From contig OZ244045.1 of NCBI GenBank assembly GCA_965215295.1, forward strand, positions 1,302,001 to 1,366,000: a stretch of DNA of 64,000 nucleotides, written 5' to 3'. Positions 15,128 to 24,102 of this stretch are shown piece by piece. The DNA is from HK1 sp965215295 (lineage in GTDB: Bacteria; Pseudomonadota; Gammaproteobacteria; HK1). Both the position numbers and the translations under genes were made by a program. Every line of letters starts with the position of its first letter. The first letter of the stretch is position 1. The notes under the pieces are model-generated. The model searched no databases. It worked only from the letters and a program-made list of their open reading frames with translations, and had not been told where the DNA came from.

Positions 15128-15400
15128 TCAGGGATCGACGATCTGGTAGAAGGTCTCGTCCCGGCCGATCATTCCGAGATCGCTGCGGGCCCGTTCCTCC
15201 ACCGCCTCGAGCCCCTCCTTCAGATCCCGGATCTCGGCCGCGAGACGCTGGTTGCGGGCCTCGAGCCGCACGTTGTCCTCGTGTTGCGCCGCGACCGCGG
15301 CCTCGAGGTGGCGTACGCCCGGGATGCCGCGATCGCTCAGCCAGAGCTGGCCCTGCAGCACCACGAGCATGGTCAGGAGTATGGCGACAACGGTCTTCAC
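15128..15400 (-). CDS. ftsB: Cell division protein FtsB
   Basis: 90 residues: a short cytoplasmic start, one membrane helix (VVAILLTMLVVLQGQLWL), then a coiled coil (LEAAVAAQHEDNVRLEARNQ) and the ending ERARSDLGMIGRDETFYQIV that is diagnostic of FtsB. It forms the FtsQLB complex at the division septum. It lies between eno and ispD as in Escherichia and relatives, with gaps of 30 and 9 bases. Confidence 0.95.
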   Translation of the reverse strand: MKTVVAILLTMLVVLQGQLWLSDRGIPGVRHLEAAVAAQHEDNVRLEARNQRLAAEIRDLKEGLEAVEERARSDLGMIGRDETFYQIVDP

Positions 15401-15430
15401 GGACCCTTCCGATTGCCGGCGACCCGCCGA

Positions 15431-16786
<1,356 letters not shown>

Positions 16787-16787
16787 T

Positions 16788-17879
16788 TCAGGCGTTCCCC
16801 CCGAATGCCGCCCGCGGCGCATCCGCGGCCCCCGGGTCGGTCGGCCTCGGGTTGTTCGGCCCCGGGTCGGTCGGCCCCGAGTTGTTCAGCCTTGGGTTGT
16901 TCAGCCTTGGGTCGTTCGGCTTCCGGACGCCCTCCTCTCCCGTCACGCCTCCCCGCGCCGGGGCGGAGCCGGATTCCGGAGCGGGGCCGGATTCCGGGAC
17001 GGGACCGGATTCCGGGACGGGACCGGATTCCGAAGCGGGGCCGGGTTCCGGGGCGTCCTCCGCCCGAGGCCGCGACTTGACCGCCTCGTCGATCATGAGC
17101 AGGCACTCCAGCAACGCCTCCATCCGGTCCAGAGGCCAGGCATTGGGGCCGTCGCTCAGCGCTTCGCCGGGGTCCGGATGGGTCTCCATGAACACGCCGG
17201 CCACCCCCGCCGCCACCGCGGCGCGCGCGAGCACCGGCACGAACTCGCGCTGGCCGCCCGAACGCGGCCCCCCCGCGCCGGGCATCTGCACCGAGTGGGT
17301 GGCGTCGAACACCACCGGGTAGCCGGTGCGCCGCATCACCGCGAGCGAACGCATGTCCGAAACCAGATAGTTGTACCCGAACGACGCGCCGCGCTCGCAG
17401 AGCATGATGTCGGCATTGCCGGTCGCCTTCGCCTTGTCCGCCACGTGGACCATGTCCCACGGGGCGAGGAACTGGCCCTTCTTGATGTTCACGGGCTTCC
17501 CGCCGCGCGCCACGGCCTGGATGAAGTCGGTCTGGCGGCAGAGGAACGCGGGGGTCTGGAGCACGTCGACCACCGACGCCACCTCGTCGACCGGGGTGTC
17601 CTCGTGCACGTCGGTGATGACCGGTACGGAGATGTCGTCGCGCACCCGTTCGAGGATGCGCAGCCCCTCCTCCAGGCCCGGGCCGCGGAAGCTCTCGTGC
17701 GAGGTGCGGTTCGCCTTGTCGAAGGAGGACTTGTAGACGAGTCCGATTCCGCACCGCTCGGCCATCCGCGCCAGCGCCTGCGCCGTCTCCATCGCCAGCC
17801 CTTCGGATTCGATGACGCAGGGCCCCGCGATGAGGAACAGCCGGTCGTCGTTGCCGACGTCGAAGTTCCCGATCCTCAT
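16788..17879 (-). CDS. kdsA: 3-deoxy-8-phosphooctulonate synthase KdsA with repetitive C-terminal tail
   Basis: 363 residues from ATG at 17879. Residues 1-280 are a complete KdsA: FLIAGPCVIES, YKSSFDKANRTS, ITDVHEDTP, VNIKKGQFLAPWDM, CERGASFGYN, VFDATHSVQ, METHPDPGEALSDGPN. It condenses phosphoenolpyruvate with arabinose 5-phosphate to make the KDO precursor for lipopolysaccharide. From about residue 283 to the end is an unusual ~80-residue tail built from short repeats: ESGPVP-type hexapeptides (18-bp DNA period) and NNPRL-type pentapeptides (15-bp period). The normal family length is about 280. The tail is probably disordered and dispensable. Confidence 0.95.
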   Translation of the reverse strand: MRIGNFDVGNDDRLFLIAGPCVIESEGLAMETAQALARMAERCGIGLVYKSSFDKANRTSHESFRGPGLEEGLRILERVRDDISVPVITDVHEDTPVDEVASVVDVLQTPAFLCRQTDFIQAVARGGKPVNIKKGQFLAPWDMVHVADKAKATGNADIMLCERGASFGYNYLVSDMRSLAVMRRTGYPVVFDATHSVQMPGAGGPRSGGQREFVPVLARAAVAAGVAGVFMETHPDPGEALSDGPNAWPLDRMEALLECLLMIDEAVKSRPRAEDAPEPGPASESGPVPESGPVPESGPAPESGSAPARGGVTGEEGVRKPNDPRLNNPRLNNSGPTDPGPNNPRPTDPGAADAPRAAFGGNA

Positions 17880-17967
17880 CGGCCCGGCCGCTCCGCGCCG
17901 CGCGACGGGTCCGCGCTCCCGGCTTCCCGGGTTCCGGAGCCGGCCCGCGATCGGCCGCCGCGGGACC

Positions 17968-19659
17968 TCATGCCTCCACGCCCCCGGCGAGCTGTCCGCC
18001 CGCCTCGGCGTGCTCACGGCCATCTCCGCGCCGGTTCCCCGCACGGTAGTCGCCGGCGGCCTCGACGAACCCGTTGAACAGCGGGTGGCCGGCGCGCGGC
18101 GTGGAGGTGAACTCCGGGTGGAACTGGCACCCGATGAACCACGGGTGGTCGGGGGCCTCGACGACCTCGACCAGCGTGCCGTCGAGCGTCTTGCCCGCGA
18201 TCAGGAGCCCGGCGTCCTGCAGCGGGTCCATGTAGGTGTTGTTGAACTCGTACCGGTGCCGGTGCCTCTCGCTGATGATGTCGGCGCCGTACACCGCGCG
18301 CATCCGCGACTCGCGGCGCAGCCTGACCTCCTGTGCGCCGAGACGCATCGTGCCGCCGAGGTCCGAATCCCCGCCCCGGCGTTCCAGCGCGCCGTCCTTG
18401 CCGATCCACTCGGTGACCAGGGCGATGACCGGGTGCGGGGTCGCGCGGTTGAATTCCGTGCTGTCGGCATCGGCGAGTCCCGCGCGGTGGCGCGCGTACT
18501 CGATCACCGCGACCTGCATGCCGAGGCAGATGCCCAGGTACGGCACCTTGTTCTCGCGCGCGTAGCGCACCGCCTCGATCATCCCGTCGATCCCGCGCGA
18601 GCCGAAGCCGCCGGGCACGAGGATCGCGTCCAGCCCCCCGAGGCAGCCGGTGCCGGAGCTTTCAATCTCCTGAGAGTCCACGTAGTGGATGTCGACCCGG
18701 GTCCCGGTATGGATTCCGGCGTGGACGAGCGCCTCGCTGAGCGACTTGTAGGAGTCCGCGAGGTCGACGTACTTGCCGACCATCGCAATCCGGACGCGCC
18801 GGCTCGCGTTCTCCAGGCCGTCGACCACCGCGTCCCATTCCGCGAGATCGCTCCGCGCCACGTCCAGTCCGAACCGTTCGACCACCAGATCGTCGAGCCC
18901 CTGTTCGTGGAGCATGCGGGGGATCCGGTAGATGCTGTCGGCGTCGACGCAGTTGACCACCGCGCGTTCGGGCACGTTCGTGAACAGCGCGATCTTGCGT
19001 CGCTCGCCGTCGGGCAGGGCGCGTTCGGACCGGCACAGCAGGATGTCCGGCTGGATGCCGATCGAACGCAGCTCCTTGACCGAGTGCTGGGTCGGCTTCG
19101 TCTTCAGCTCTCCGGAGGCGCGGATGTAGGGGACCAGCGTGAGGTGGATGAAGATCGAGCGTTGCTCGCCGGACTCGATCCGCATCTGCCGGATCGTCTC
19201 CAGGAACGGCAACGATTCGATGTCGCCGACGGTGCCGCCGATCTCGACGAGGCACACCTCCGCGCTGCCCGCCCCGCGGCGGATGCTCGCCTTGATCTCG
19301 TCGGTGATGTGCGGGATGACCTGGACGGTGTCGCCGAGATATTCGCCGCGCCGCTCCTTGCGCAGGACGTTCCAGTAGATCTGGCCCGTGGTGAGGTTGT
19401 TCCACCGCCCCATGGTGGTGCGGGCGAAACGTTCGTAATGGCCCAGATCGAGGTCGGTCTCCGCCCCGTCCTCGGTCACGAACACCTCCCCGTGCTGGAA
19501 GGGGTTCATGGTGCCGGGATCGACGTTGATGTACGGATCGAGCTTGACGAGGGTGACGCGGAGCCCCCTCGCCTCGAGGATCGCGGCGAGCGATGCGGAG
19601 GCGATGCCCTTTCCGAGTGAAGATACGACCCCGCCCGTGATGAAGATGAAGCGCGACAT
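17968..19659 (-). CDS. pyrG: CTP synthase PyrG
   Basis: 563 residues from ATG at 19659 (MSRFIFITGGVVSSLGKGI). The N-terminal synthase domain has GGVVSSLGKGIASASL and DPYINVDPGTMNP. The C-terminal glutamine amidotransferase domain has PGGFGSRG, the nucleophile motif LGICLGMQ, and HPEFTSTP. It makes CTP from UTP, ATP and glutamine. A TTG 15 bases upstream could also serve as a start, but ATG is preceded by GAAGCAGG and fits the family. The tail beyond AAGDYRAG adds about 25 residues. First gene of the pyrG-kdsA-eno block; 88 bases separate it from kdsA. Confidence 0.97.
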   Translation of the reverse strand: MSRFIFITGGVVSSLGKGIASASLAAILEARGLRVTLVKLDPYINVDPGTMNPFQHGEVFVTEDGAETDLDLGHYERFARTTMGRWNNLTTGQIYWNVLRKERRGEYLGDTVQVIPHITDEIKASIRRGAGSAEVCLVEIGGTVGDIESLPFLETIRQMRIESGEQRSIFIHLTLVPYIRASGELKTKPTQHSVKELRSIGIQPDILLCRSERALPDGERRKIALFTNVPERAVVNCVDADSIYRIPRMLHEQGLDDLVVERFGLDVARSDLAEWDAVVDGLENASRRVRIAMVGKYVDLADSYKSLSEALVHAGIHTGTRVDIHYVDSQEIESSGTGCLGGLDAILVPGGFGSRGIDGMIEAVRYARENKVPYLGICLGMQVAVIEYARHRAGLADADSTEFNRATPHPVIALVTEWIGKDGALERRGGDSDLGGTMRLGAQEVRLRRESRMRAVYGADIISERHRHRYEFNNTYMDPLQDAGLLIAGKTLDGTLVEVVEAPDHPWFIGCQFHPEFTSTPRAGHPLFNGFVEAAGDYRAGNRRGDGREHAEAGGQLAGGVEA

Positions 19660-20243
19660 CGAAACCTGCTTCAACGGGGCCGCCGACCGGCCGCCGGACG
19701 GAAGTGCACGCTAGCAGAAGCGCGTCCGATCGGCAATTCGATCCCCCGCCGGCCGGCAGTGTCCCGGTTTGACTCCGGTCATGGTTGCAAAGCTGATATT
19801 TCCGGGCGCGCGCACTTGTCGAGAGCCGAACCGATACACCATCCGCCGCCCCCCGCCGGCGCGGACCCGCGCGAGGCCGAGCAGGCCGCCGGCGCGAAGG
19901 CACACACCGCCCCCGCTGGCGCGGACCCGCGGCCGACCGCGCGGCGCGCGGCCCGAACCCGCGGCGAACGACGGTCCGCGACGATCCGCGGCGCGCGAGG
20001 ACGGTCCTTCGATGCGCGTACCTCGCGGGTGTGTAGCGAGAGCGATCCGCGGCGCGCGGGGGCGGTCCTTCGATGCGCGTACCTCGCGGGTGTGTAGCGA
20101 GAGCGATCCGCGGCGCGCGGGGGCGGTCCTTCGATGCGCGTACCTCGCGGGTGTGTAGCGAGAGCGATCCGCGGCGCGCGGGGGCGGTCCCGTTTACCGT
20201 CACGGTACGGCTGCCCGGGTACGGCGATACCGCGCGGGGCCGG
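19660..20243. repeat. Gap upstream of pyrG containing a 61-bp tandem repeat
   Basis: 584 non-coding bases. Units of 61 bases begin GATCCGCGGCGCGCG at 19983, 20044, 20105 and 20166 (the fourth is partial, to about 20190). The units are nearly identical, differing mainly in the first copy (gaggac versus gggggc). Each unit contains TGTGTAGCGAGAGC. A shorter pair of similar segments (GGCGCGGACCCGCG) lies at about 19858 and 19918. The region should also carry the pyrG promoter, but I could not assign one. Confidence 0.85.
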
Positions 20244-20786
20244 TCACTCCGGTGCGGATCGTGGCGGGAACCGTCCGTCGGCGAACGCCGAGTCCAGGGC
20301 ATCCGGGGCGCAGTCGCGGAGGAACCGGAACAGGCGGCGCTCGTCCGCGCTCCCCGACGCGTTCTCGCGTTCGCGGCGCGCGGCGGCGACGAGGCGTCGC
20401 AGTCGCGGGACGTCCACCTCCGGCAACGCCGCGCGCACCTCGTCGAGCGTCTCGTCGGCGCGCATGAGCGCTTCGCGCAGACGTTCGAGCCGACGGTGCC
20501 GCACCGCTTCGCGCCGGCCGGGACGACGGACGGTCTCGACCGCCTGTGCGACGGGTCCGGATTCGCCTTCCCGGAGCAGGCGTGCGACGTAGCGGATCTG
20601 CCGTCGCCGGGCCGCGCGTTCGAGACCGCGCGCGTCGACCACCGCGGCCTGGAGTTCCGGCCACATCGGGACCCGTGCGAGATCGCTCGGGGACAGCGTC
20701 GCCAGCGATTCGCCGAGCGCCTGCAGCGCCAGCGATTCTCGCTTGCGCTGCGACTTCGACTTCCGGGCCTCGCCGTCGCTGCTCAT
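20244..20786 (-). CDS. yjgA: DUF615 / YjgA (DarP) ribosome-associated protein
   Basis: 180 residues from ATG at 20786 with GGAGG 9-13 bases upstream. Family pattern: KSKSQRKRESLALQALGESL near the N-terminus, then ELQAAVVDARGLERAARRRQ and RQIRYVARLLRE, and the C-terminal FLRDCAP. Members associate with late 50S ribosomal subunits and help assembly. It is divergent from pepN. Lys/Arg-rich throughout, consistent with RNA binding. Confidence 0.85.
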   Translation of the reverse strand: MSSDGEARKSKSQRKRESLALQALGESLATLSPSDLARVPMWPELQAAVVDARGLERAARRRQIRYVARLLREGESGPVAQAVETVRRPGRREAVRHRRLERLREALMRADETLDEVRAALPEVDVPRLRRLVAAARRERENASGSADERRLFRFLRDCAPDALDSAFADGRFPPRSAPE

Positions 20787-21135
20787 GCGCAGGTGCCTCC
20801 CTGGCTCGGTGGCGATCGACGCGCATGGTACGCGCTTCCGAAGCGTCGCCGAACCCGGCGGGCCCGGCTCTCGCATCACCCGCACAGCGACCCTGCGCGA
20901 GAACGCCGACCTCCCCCGCATCCGCAACCGTGACCGTCGCGGTGGAAAGAGGGTTGTCCGCCGGGCGCACCCGGCAGGAGCCATCACCCGGTAAAATCGC
21001 AACCGTCATCCGGCTGTCCGATTCGGCAGAACCATCGTCGGAAGTCGATGTCCTCATCCACATGAATGCCGTCCGAACGGACCGAACTCATGTGGACGAA
21101 CACCGTCCCGTTCCGCACTGACCGGAGGTCTTTCA
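20787..21135. promoter_or_regulatory. Divergent yjgA-pepN intergenic region
   Basis: About 350 bases between divergent genes. It must hold both promoters. A lone -10-like TAAAAT lies at 20992-20997 but no good -35 sits at the right distance. No repeats or RNA genes were noticed. Confidence 0.35.
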
Positions 21136-23778
21136 ATGAGCTCCACCGAACCCGCCGCCACCCGACTCGAGGACTACGCCCCGCCTGCGTTCCTCATCGA
21201 CGAAGTGGACCTGGACTTCCAGCTCGACGAGGGGAGAACCCTGGTGCGTGCGCGGCTCCGGGTCCGGCGCAATCCCGTCGCCGAGCCGGCCCCGGACCTG
21301 GTCCTCGACGGCCGGGGACTCGACACCCGGGCGGTGCGCATCGACGGCGAGGCGGGGTCGGGAAACCGGGTCGAAACGACGGACGAGACGCTGACCGTGC
21401 GCGATGTTCCCGACGCGTTCGTGCTCGACACCGAGGTCGCCATCCGGCCCGGAGCGAACAAGTCCCTGGAAGGGCTCTACGCGTCGTCGGGGCTCCTCTG
21501 CACGCAGTGCGAGGCGCAGGGGTTCCGGAAGATCACCTGGTTCCTCGACCGCCCGGACGTGATGGCCCGCTACCGCACGCGGATCACCGCGGACCCGGAA
21601 CGCTATCCGGTCCTGCTCTCCAACGGCAACGACGTCGCGCGCGGCGACCTCGACGACGGCCGCCATTACGTGGTGTGGGAGGACCCGCATCCCAAGCCGG
21701 CCTACCTCTTCGCCCTGGTGGCGGGCCGGCTCGCGTGCGTCGCGGACACGTTCACGACCGGCTCGGGGCGCGCGGTGACGCTGCGCATCCACGTGCAACC
21801 CCACAACGCCGACCGCTGCGGCCACGCCATGCGCTCGCTCAAGCGCGCGATGCGCTGGGACGAGGACGTCTACGGCCTGGAGTACGACCTCGACACCTTC
21901 ATGATCGTCGCGGTGGACGACTTCAACATGGGGGCGATGGAGAACAAGGGGCTCAACGTCTTCAACTCGGCGTACGTGCTCGCCCGCCCCGACACCGCCA
22001 CCGATCGGGACTTCGCGGCGATCGAGACGGTCGTCGCGCACGAGTACTTCCACAACTGGACCGGCAACCGCGTGACCTGCCGCGACTGGTTCCAGTTGAG
22101 CCTCAAGGAAGGCCTGACGGTGTTCCGGGACCAGGAGTTCTCCGCCGACGTGGCGTCGCGCGCGGTCAAGCGCATCCGCGACGTGCGCCTGCTCCGCACC
22201 CACCAGTTCGCGGAGGACGCGGGCCCGATGGCGCACCCCGTGCGCCCCGGCTCCTACATCGAGATCAGCAACTTCTACACCGTCACGGTCTACAACAAGG
22301 GCGCCGAGGTCATCCGGATGCTGCACACGCTGCTCGGCCACGAGCGTTTCCAGGCGGGCATGCGGATCTACTTCGAGCGCCACGACGGCGAAGCGGTCAC
22401 CACCGACGACTTCGTGGCGGCGATGGAAGCCGCCTCGGGCATGGACCTCGGGCAGTTCCGGCGCTGGTACACGCAGGCGGGGACCCCGGTGCTCGAAGTC
22501 CGCGGCGAGTACGACGCGGCGCGGTCGCGGTACGTCCTCGACATCGAGCAGCGCACGCCCCCGACGCCGGGACAACCGGAGAAGCTGCCCCTGCACGTGC
22601 CGGTGCGGGTGGCGCTGCTCGGCGAGGACGGGACCAGCATCCCGCTCCACTGCGAGGCACCGGGTCCGGCCGGCGCCCACGAGGCGGTGCTCGAGGTGCG
22701 CGAGGCGCGCCACACGTTCCGGTTCTCGAACGTCCCCTCGCGTCCGGTACCGTCGCTCGCGCGCGGCTTCTCGGCGCCGGTGAAGGTCGAGATCGAACGC
22801 GGCGACGACGAGCTTGCGTTCCTGATCGCCCGCGAGACCGACCCGTTCAACCGCTGGGACGCCGTTCAGGAGTACGCCACCCGGCTGATGCTCGCGATGG
22901 TCGACGACCGGCGCGCGGGCGCCGAGCCCGACCTCCCCGATGCGTTCGTCTCCGCGTTGCGCGCGTTGCTGCTGGACGATGCCGCCGACCCCGCGTTCAC
23001 GGCCGAAGCTCTCGCCCTGCCGTCGGAATCGGCGCTCGCGGACCGGATGGAGGTCATCGACGTCGAGGCCGTCCACGAGGTGCGCGAGACGGTGAAGGCG
23101 ACGCTGGCGCTGCGCCTCGAGGACGCGTTCGCATACGTCCACGACGCGAACCTCCCCCGCGGGCCGTACCGTTTCGAGGCCGGGGACGCGGGACGCCGAA
23201 GCCTGAAGAACCTCTGCCTCGGCTACCTGATGGAGCTCGACGATCCGGCGGTGCGAGCGAGCTGCCGGCGCCAGCTCGAGACCGCGGACAACATGACCGA
23301 TACGCTCGCCGCCCTCGCCTGCTTCGCCGACGCACGCACCGCGGAGAGGGACGACCGGCTCGCCTGGTTCGAAAGGCGGTGGAAGGACGACCCGCTGGTG
23401 CTCGACAAGTGGTTCGCGCTCCAGGCGACCTCGCGCCTGCCCGGCACGCTCGGCCGCGTCCGCGAGCTCGTCCGGCACCCCGGATTCGACATCGAGAACC
23501 CGAACCGCGTGCGGGCGCTCGTCGGCGCGTTCTGCCACTCCAATCAACGCCGTTTCCACGACGCCTCGGGCGCCGGATACCGCTTCCTCTCCGAGCACGT
23601 GCTGGCCATCGACGCGTTCAATCCGCAGTCGGCGGCCCGGTTGCTGGGCGCGGCAAGCCGCTGGCGCCGCCTCGACGCCGGCCGCGCGGCGCTGCTGCGC
23701 GGCGAGCTGGAACGGATTGCGGCCGCGCCCGGACTCTCGAAGGACTGCTACGAGATCGCGAAGAAGTTCCTCGCCTGA
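21136..23778 (+). CDS. pepN: Aminopeptidase N (M1 family)
   Basis: 880 residues, ATG at 21136 with GGAGG upstream. The M1 zinc metallopeptidase signatures are intact: exopeptidase motif GAMEN at 266-270, zinc ligands HEYFH at 302-306 and Glu325 in LKEGLTVF. The C-terminal half (from about 540) is the alpha-helical domain of the gammaproteobacterial PepN subtype. Length agrees with Escherichia PepN (870). It removes N-terminal residues from peptides in the cytoplasm. Monocistronic, followed by a repeat-filled gap. Confidence 0.97.
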   Translation: MSSTEPAATRLEDYAPPAFLIDEVDLDFQLDEGRTLVRARLRVRRNPVAEPAPDLVLDGRGLDTRAVRIDGEAGSGNRVETTDETLTVRDVPDAFVLDTEVAIRPGANKSLEGLYASSGLLCTQCEAQGFRKITWFLDRPDVMARYRTRITADPERYPVLLSNGNDVARGDLDDGRHYVVWEDPHPKPAYLFALVAGRLACVADTFTTGSGRAVTLRIHVQPHNADRCGHAMRSLKRAMRWDEDVYGLEYDLDTFMIVAVDDFNMGAMENKGLNVFNSAYVLARPDTATDRDFAAIETVVAHEYFHNWTGNRVTCRDWFQLSLKEGLTVFRDQEFSADVASRAVKRIRDVRLLRTHQFAEDAGPMAHPVRPGSYIEISNFYTVTVYNKGAEVIRMLHTLLGHERFQAGMRIYFERHDGEAVTTDDFVAAMEAASGMDLGQFRRWYTQAGTPVLEVRGEYDAARSRYVLDIEQRTPPTPGQPEKLPLHVPVRVALLGEDGTSIPLHCEAPGPAGAHEAVLEVREARHTFRFSNVPSRPVPSLARGFSAPVKVEIERGDDELAFLIARETDPFNRWDAVQEYATRLMLAMVDDRRAGAEPDLPDAFVSALRALLLDDAADPAFTAEALALPSESALADRMEVIDVEAVHEVRETVKATLALRLEDAFAYVHDANLPRGPYRFEAGDAGRRSLKNLCLGYLMELDDPAVRASCRRQLETADNMTDTLAALACFADARTAERDDRLAWFERRWKDDPLVLDKWFALQATSRLPGTLGRVRELVRHPGFDIENPNRVRALVGAFCHSNQRRFHDASGAGYRFLSEHVLAIDAFNPQSAARLLGAASRWRRLDAGRAALLRGELERIAAAPGLSKDCYEIAKKFLA

Positions 23779-24102
23779 GGCGGACCGGACGGGGCGGCGG
23801 GCATTGTCCGCCGGTCGCCGCGACCGCTCCCCTTCCCCCGCGCGCGGCGGCGCCCACAGGTCGGTGGGGCGGCGGGTACTGTCCACCGGGCGCCGCGACC
23901 GCCCCCTTCCCCCACGCGCGGCGGCGCCCACAGGTCGGTGGGGTGGCGGGTACTGTCCACCGGTCGCCGCGACCGCCCCCTTCCCCCGGGGCCGACGGTG
24001 CGGGGACCGCGTCCGCACTCCCGGACCGGTGCGCCCCGATGACCGGGCCGCCTTCCCTCGGCCTCGATATCGACGGCGCGGCCGATCCGCGGTCCGCCGC
24101 TC
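23779..24102. repeat. pepN-recD gap with a 74/75-bp tandem repeat
   Basis: Convergent gap of 324 bases. About 2.6 copies of a 74-75 base unit start near 23791 (GGGGCGGCGGG), 23863 (GGTGGGGCGGCGGG) and 23937 (GGTGGGGTGGCGGG), running to about 23990. Each unit contains GGCGCCCACAGGTCGGTGGG. The first two spacers differ by a single C. No transcription terminator with a T run was found despite the convergent genes. Confidence 0.8.

Noticed and set aside
20970..20997. Sigma-70 promoter for pepN at TAAAAT (20992)
   Set aside because: The -10-like box has no acceptable -35 at 16-18 bases, so it is not listed as a promoter.
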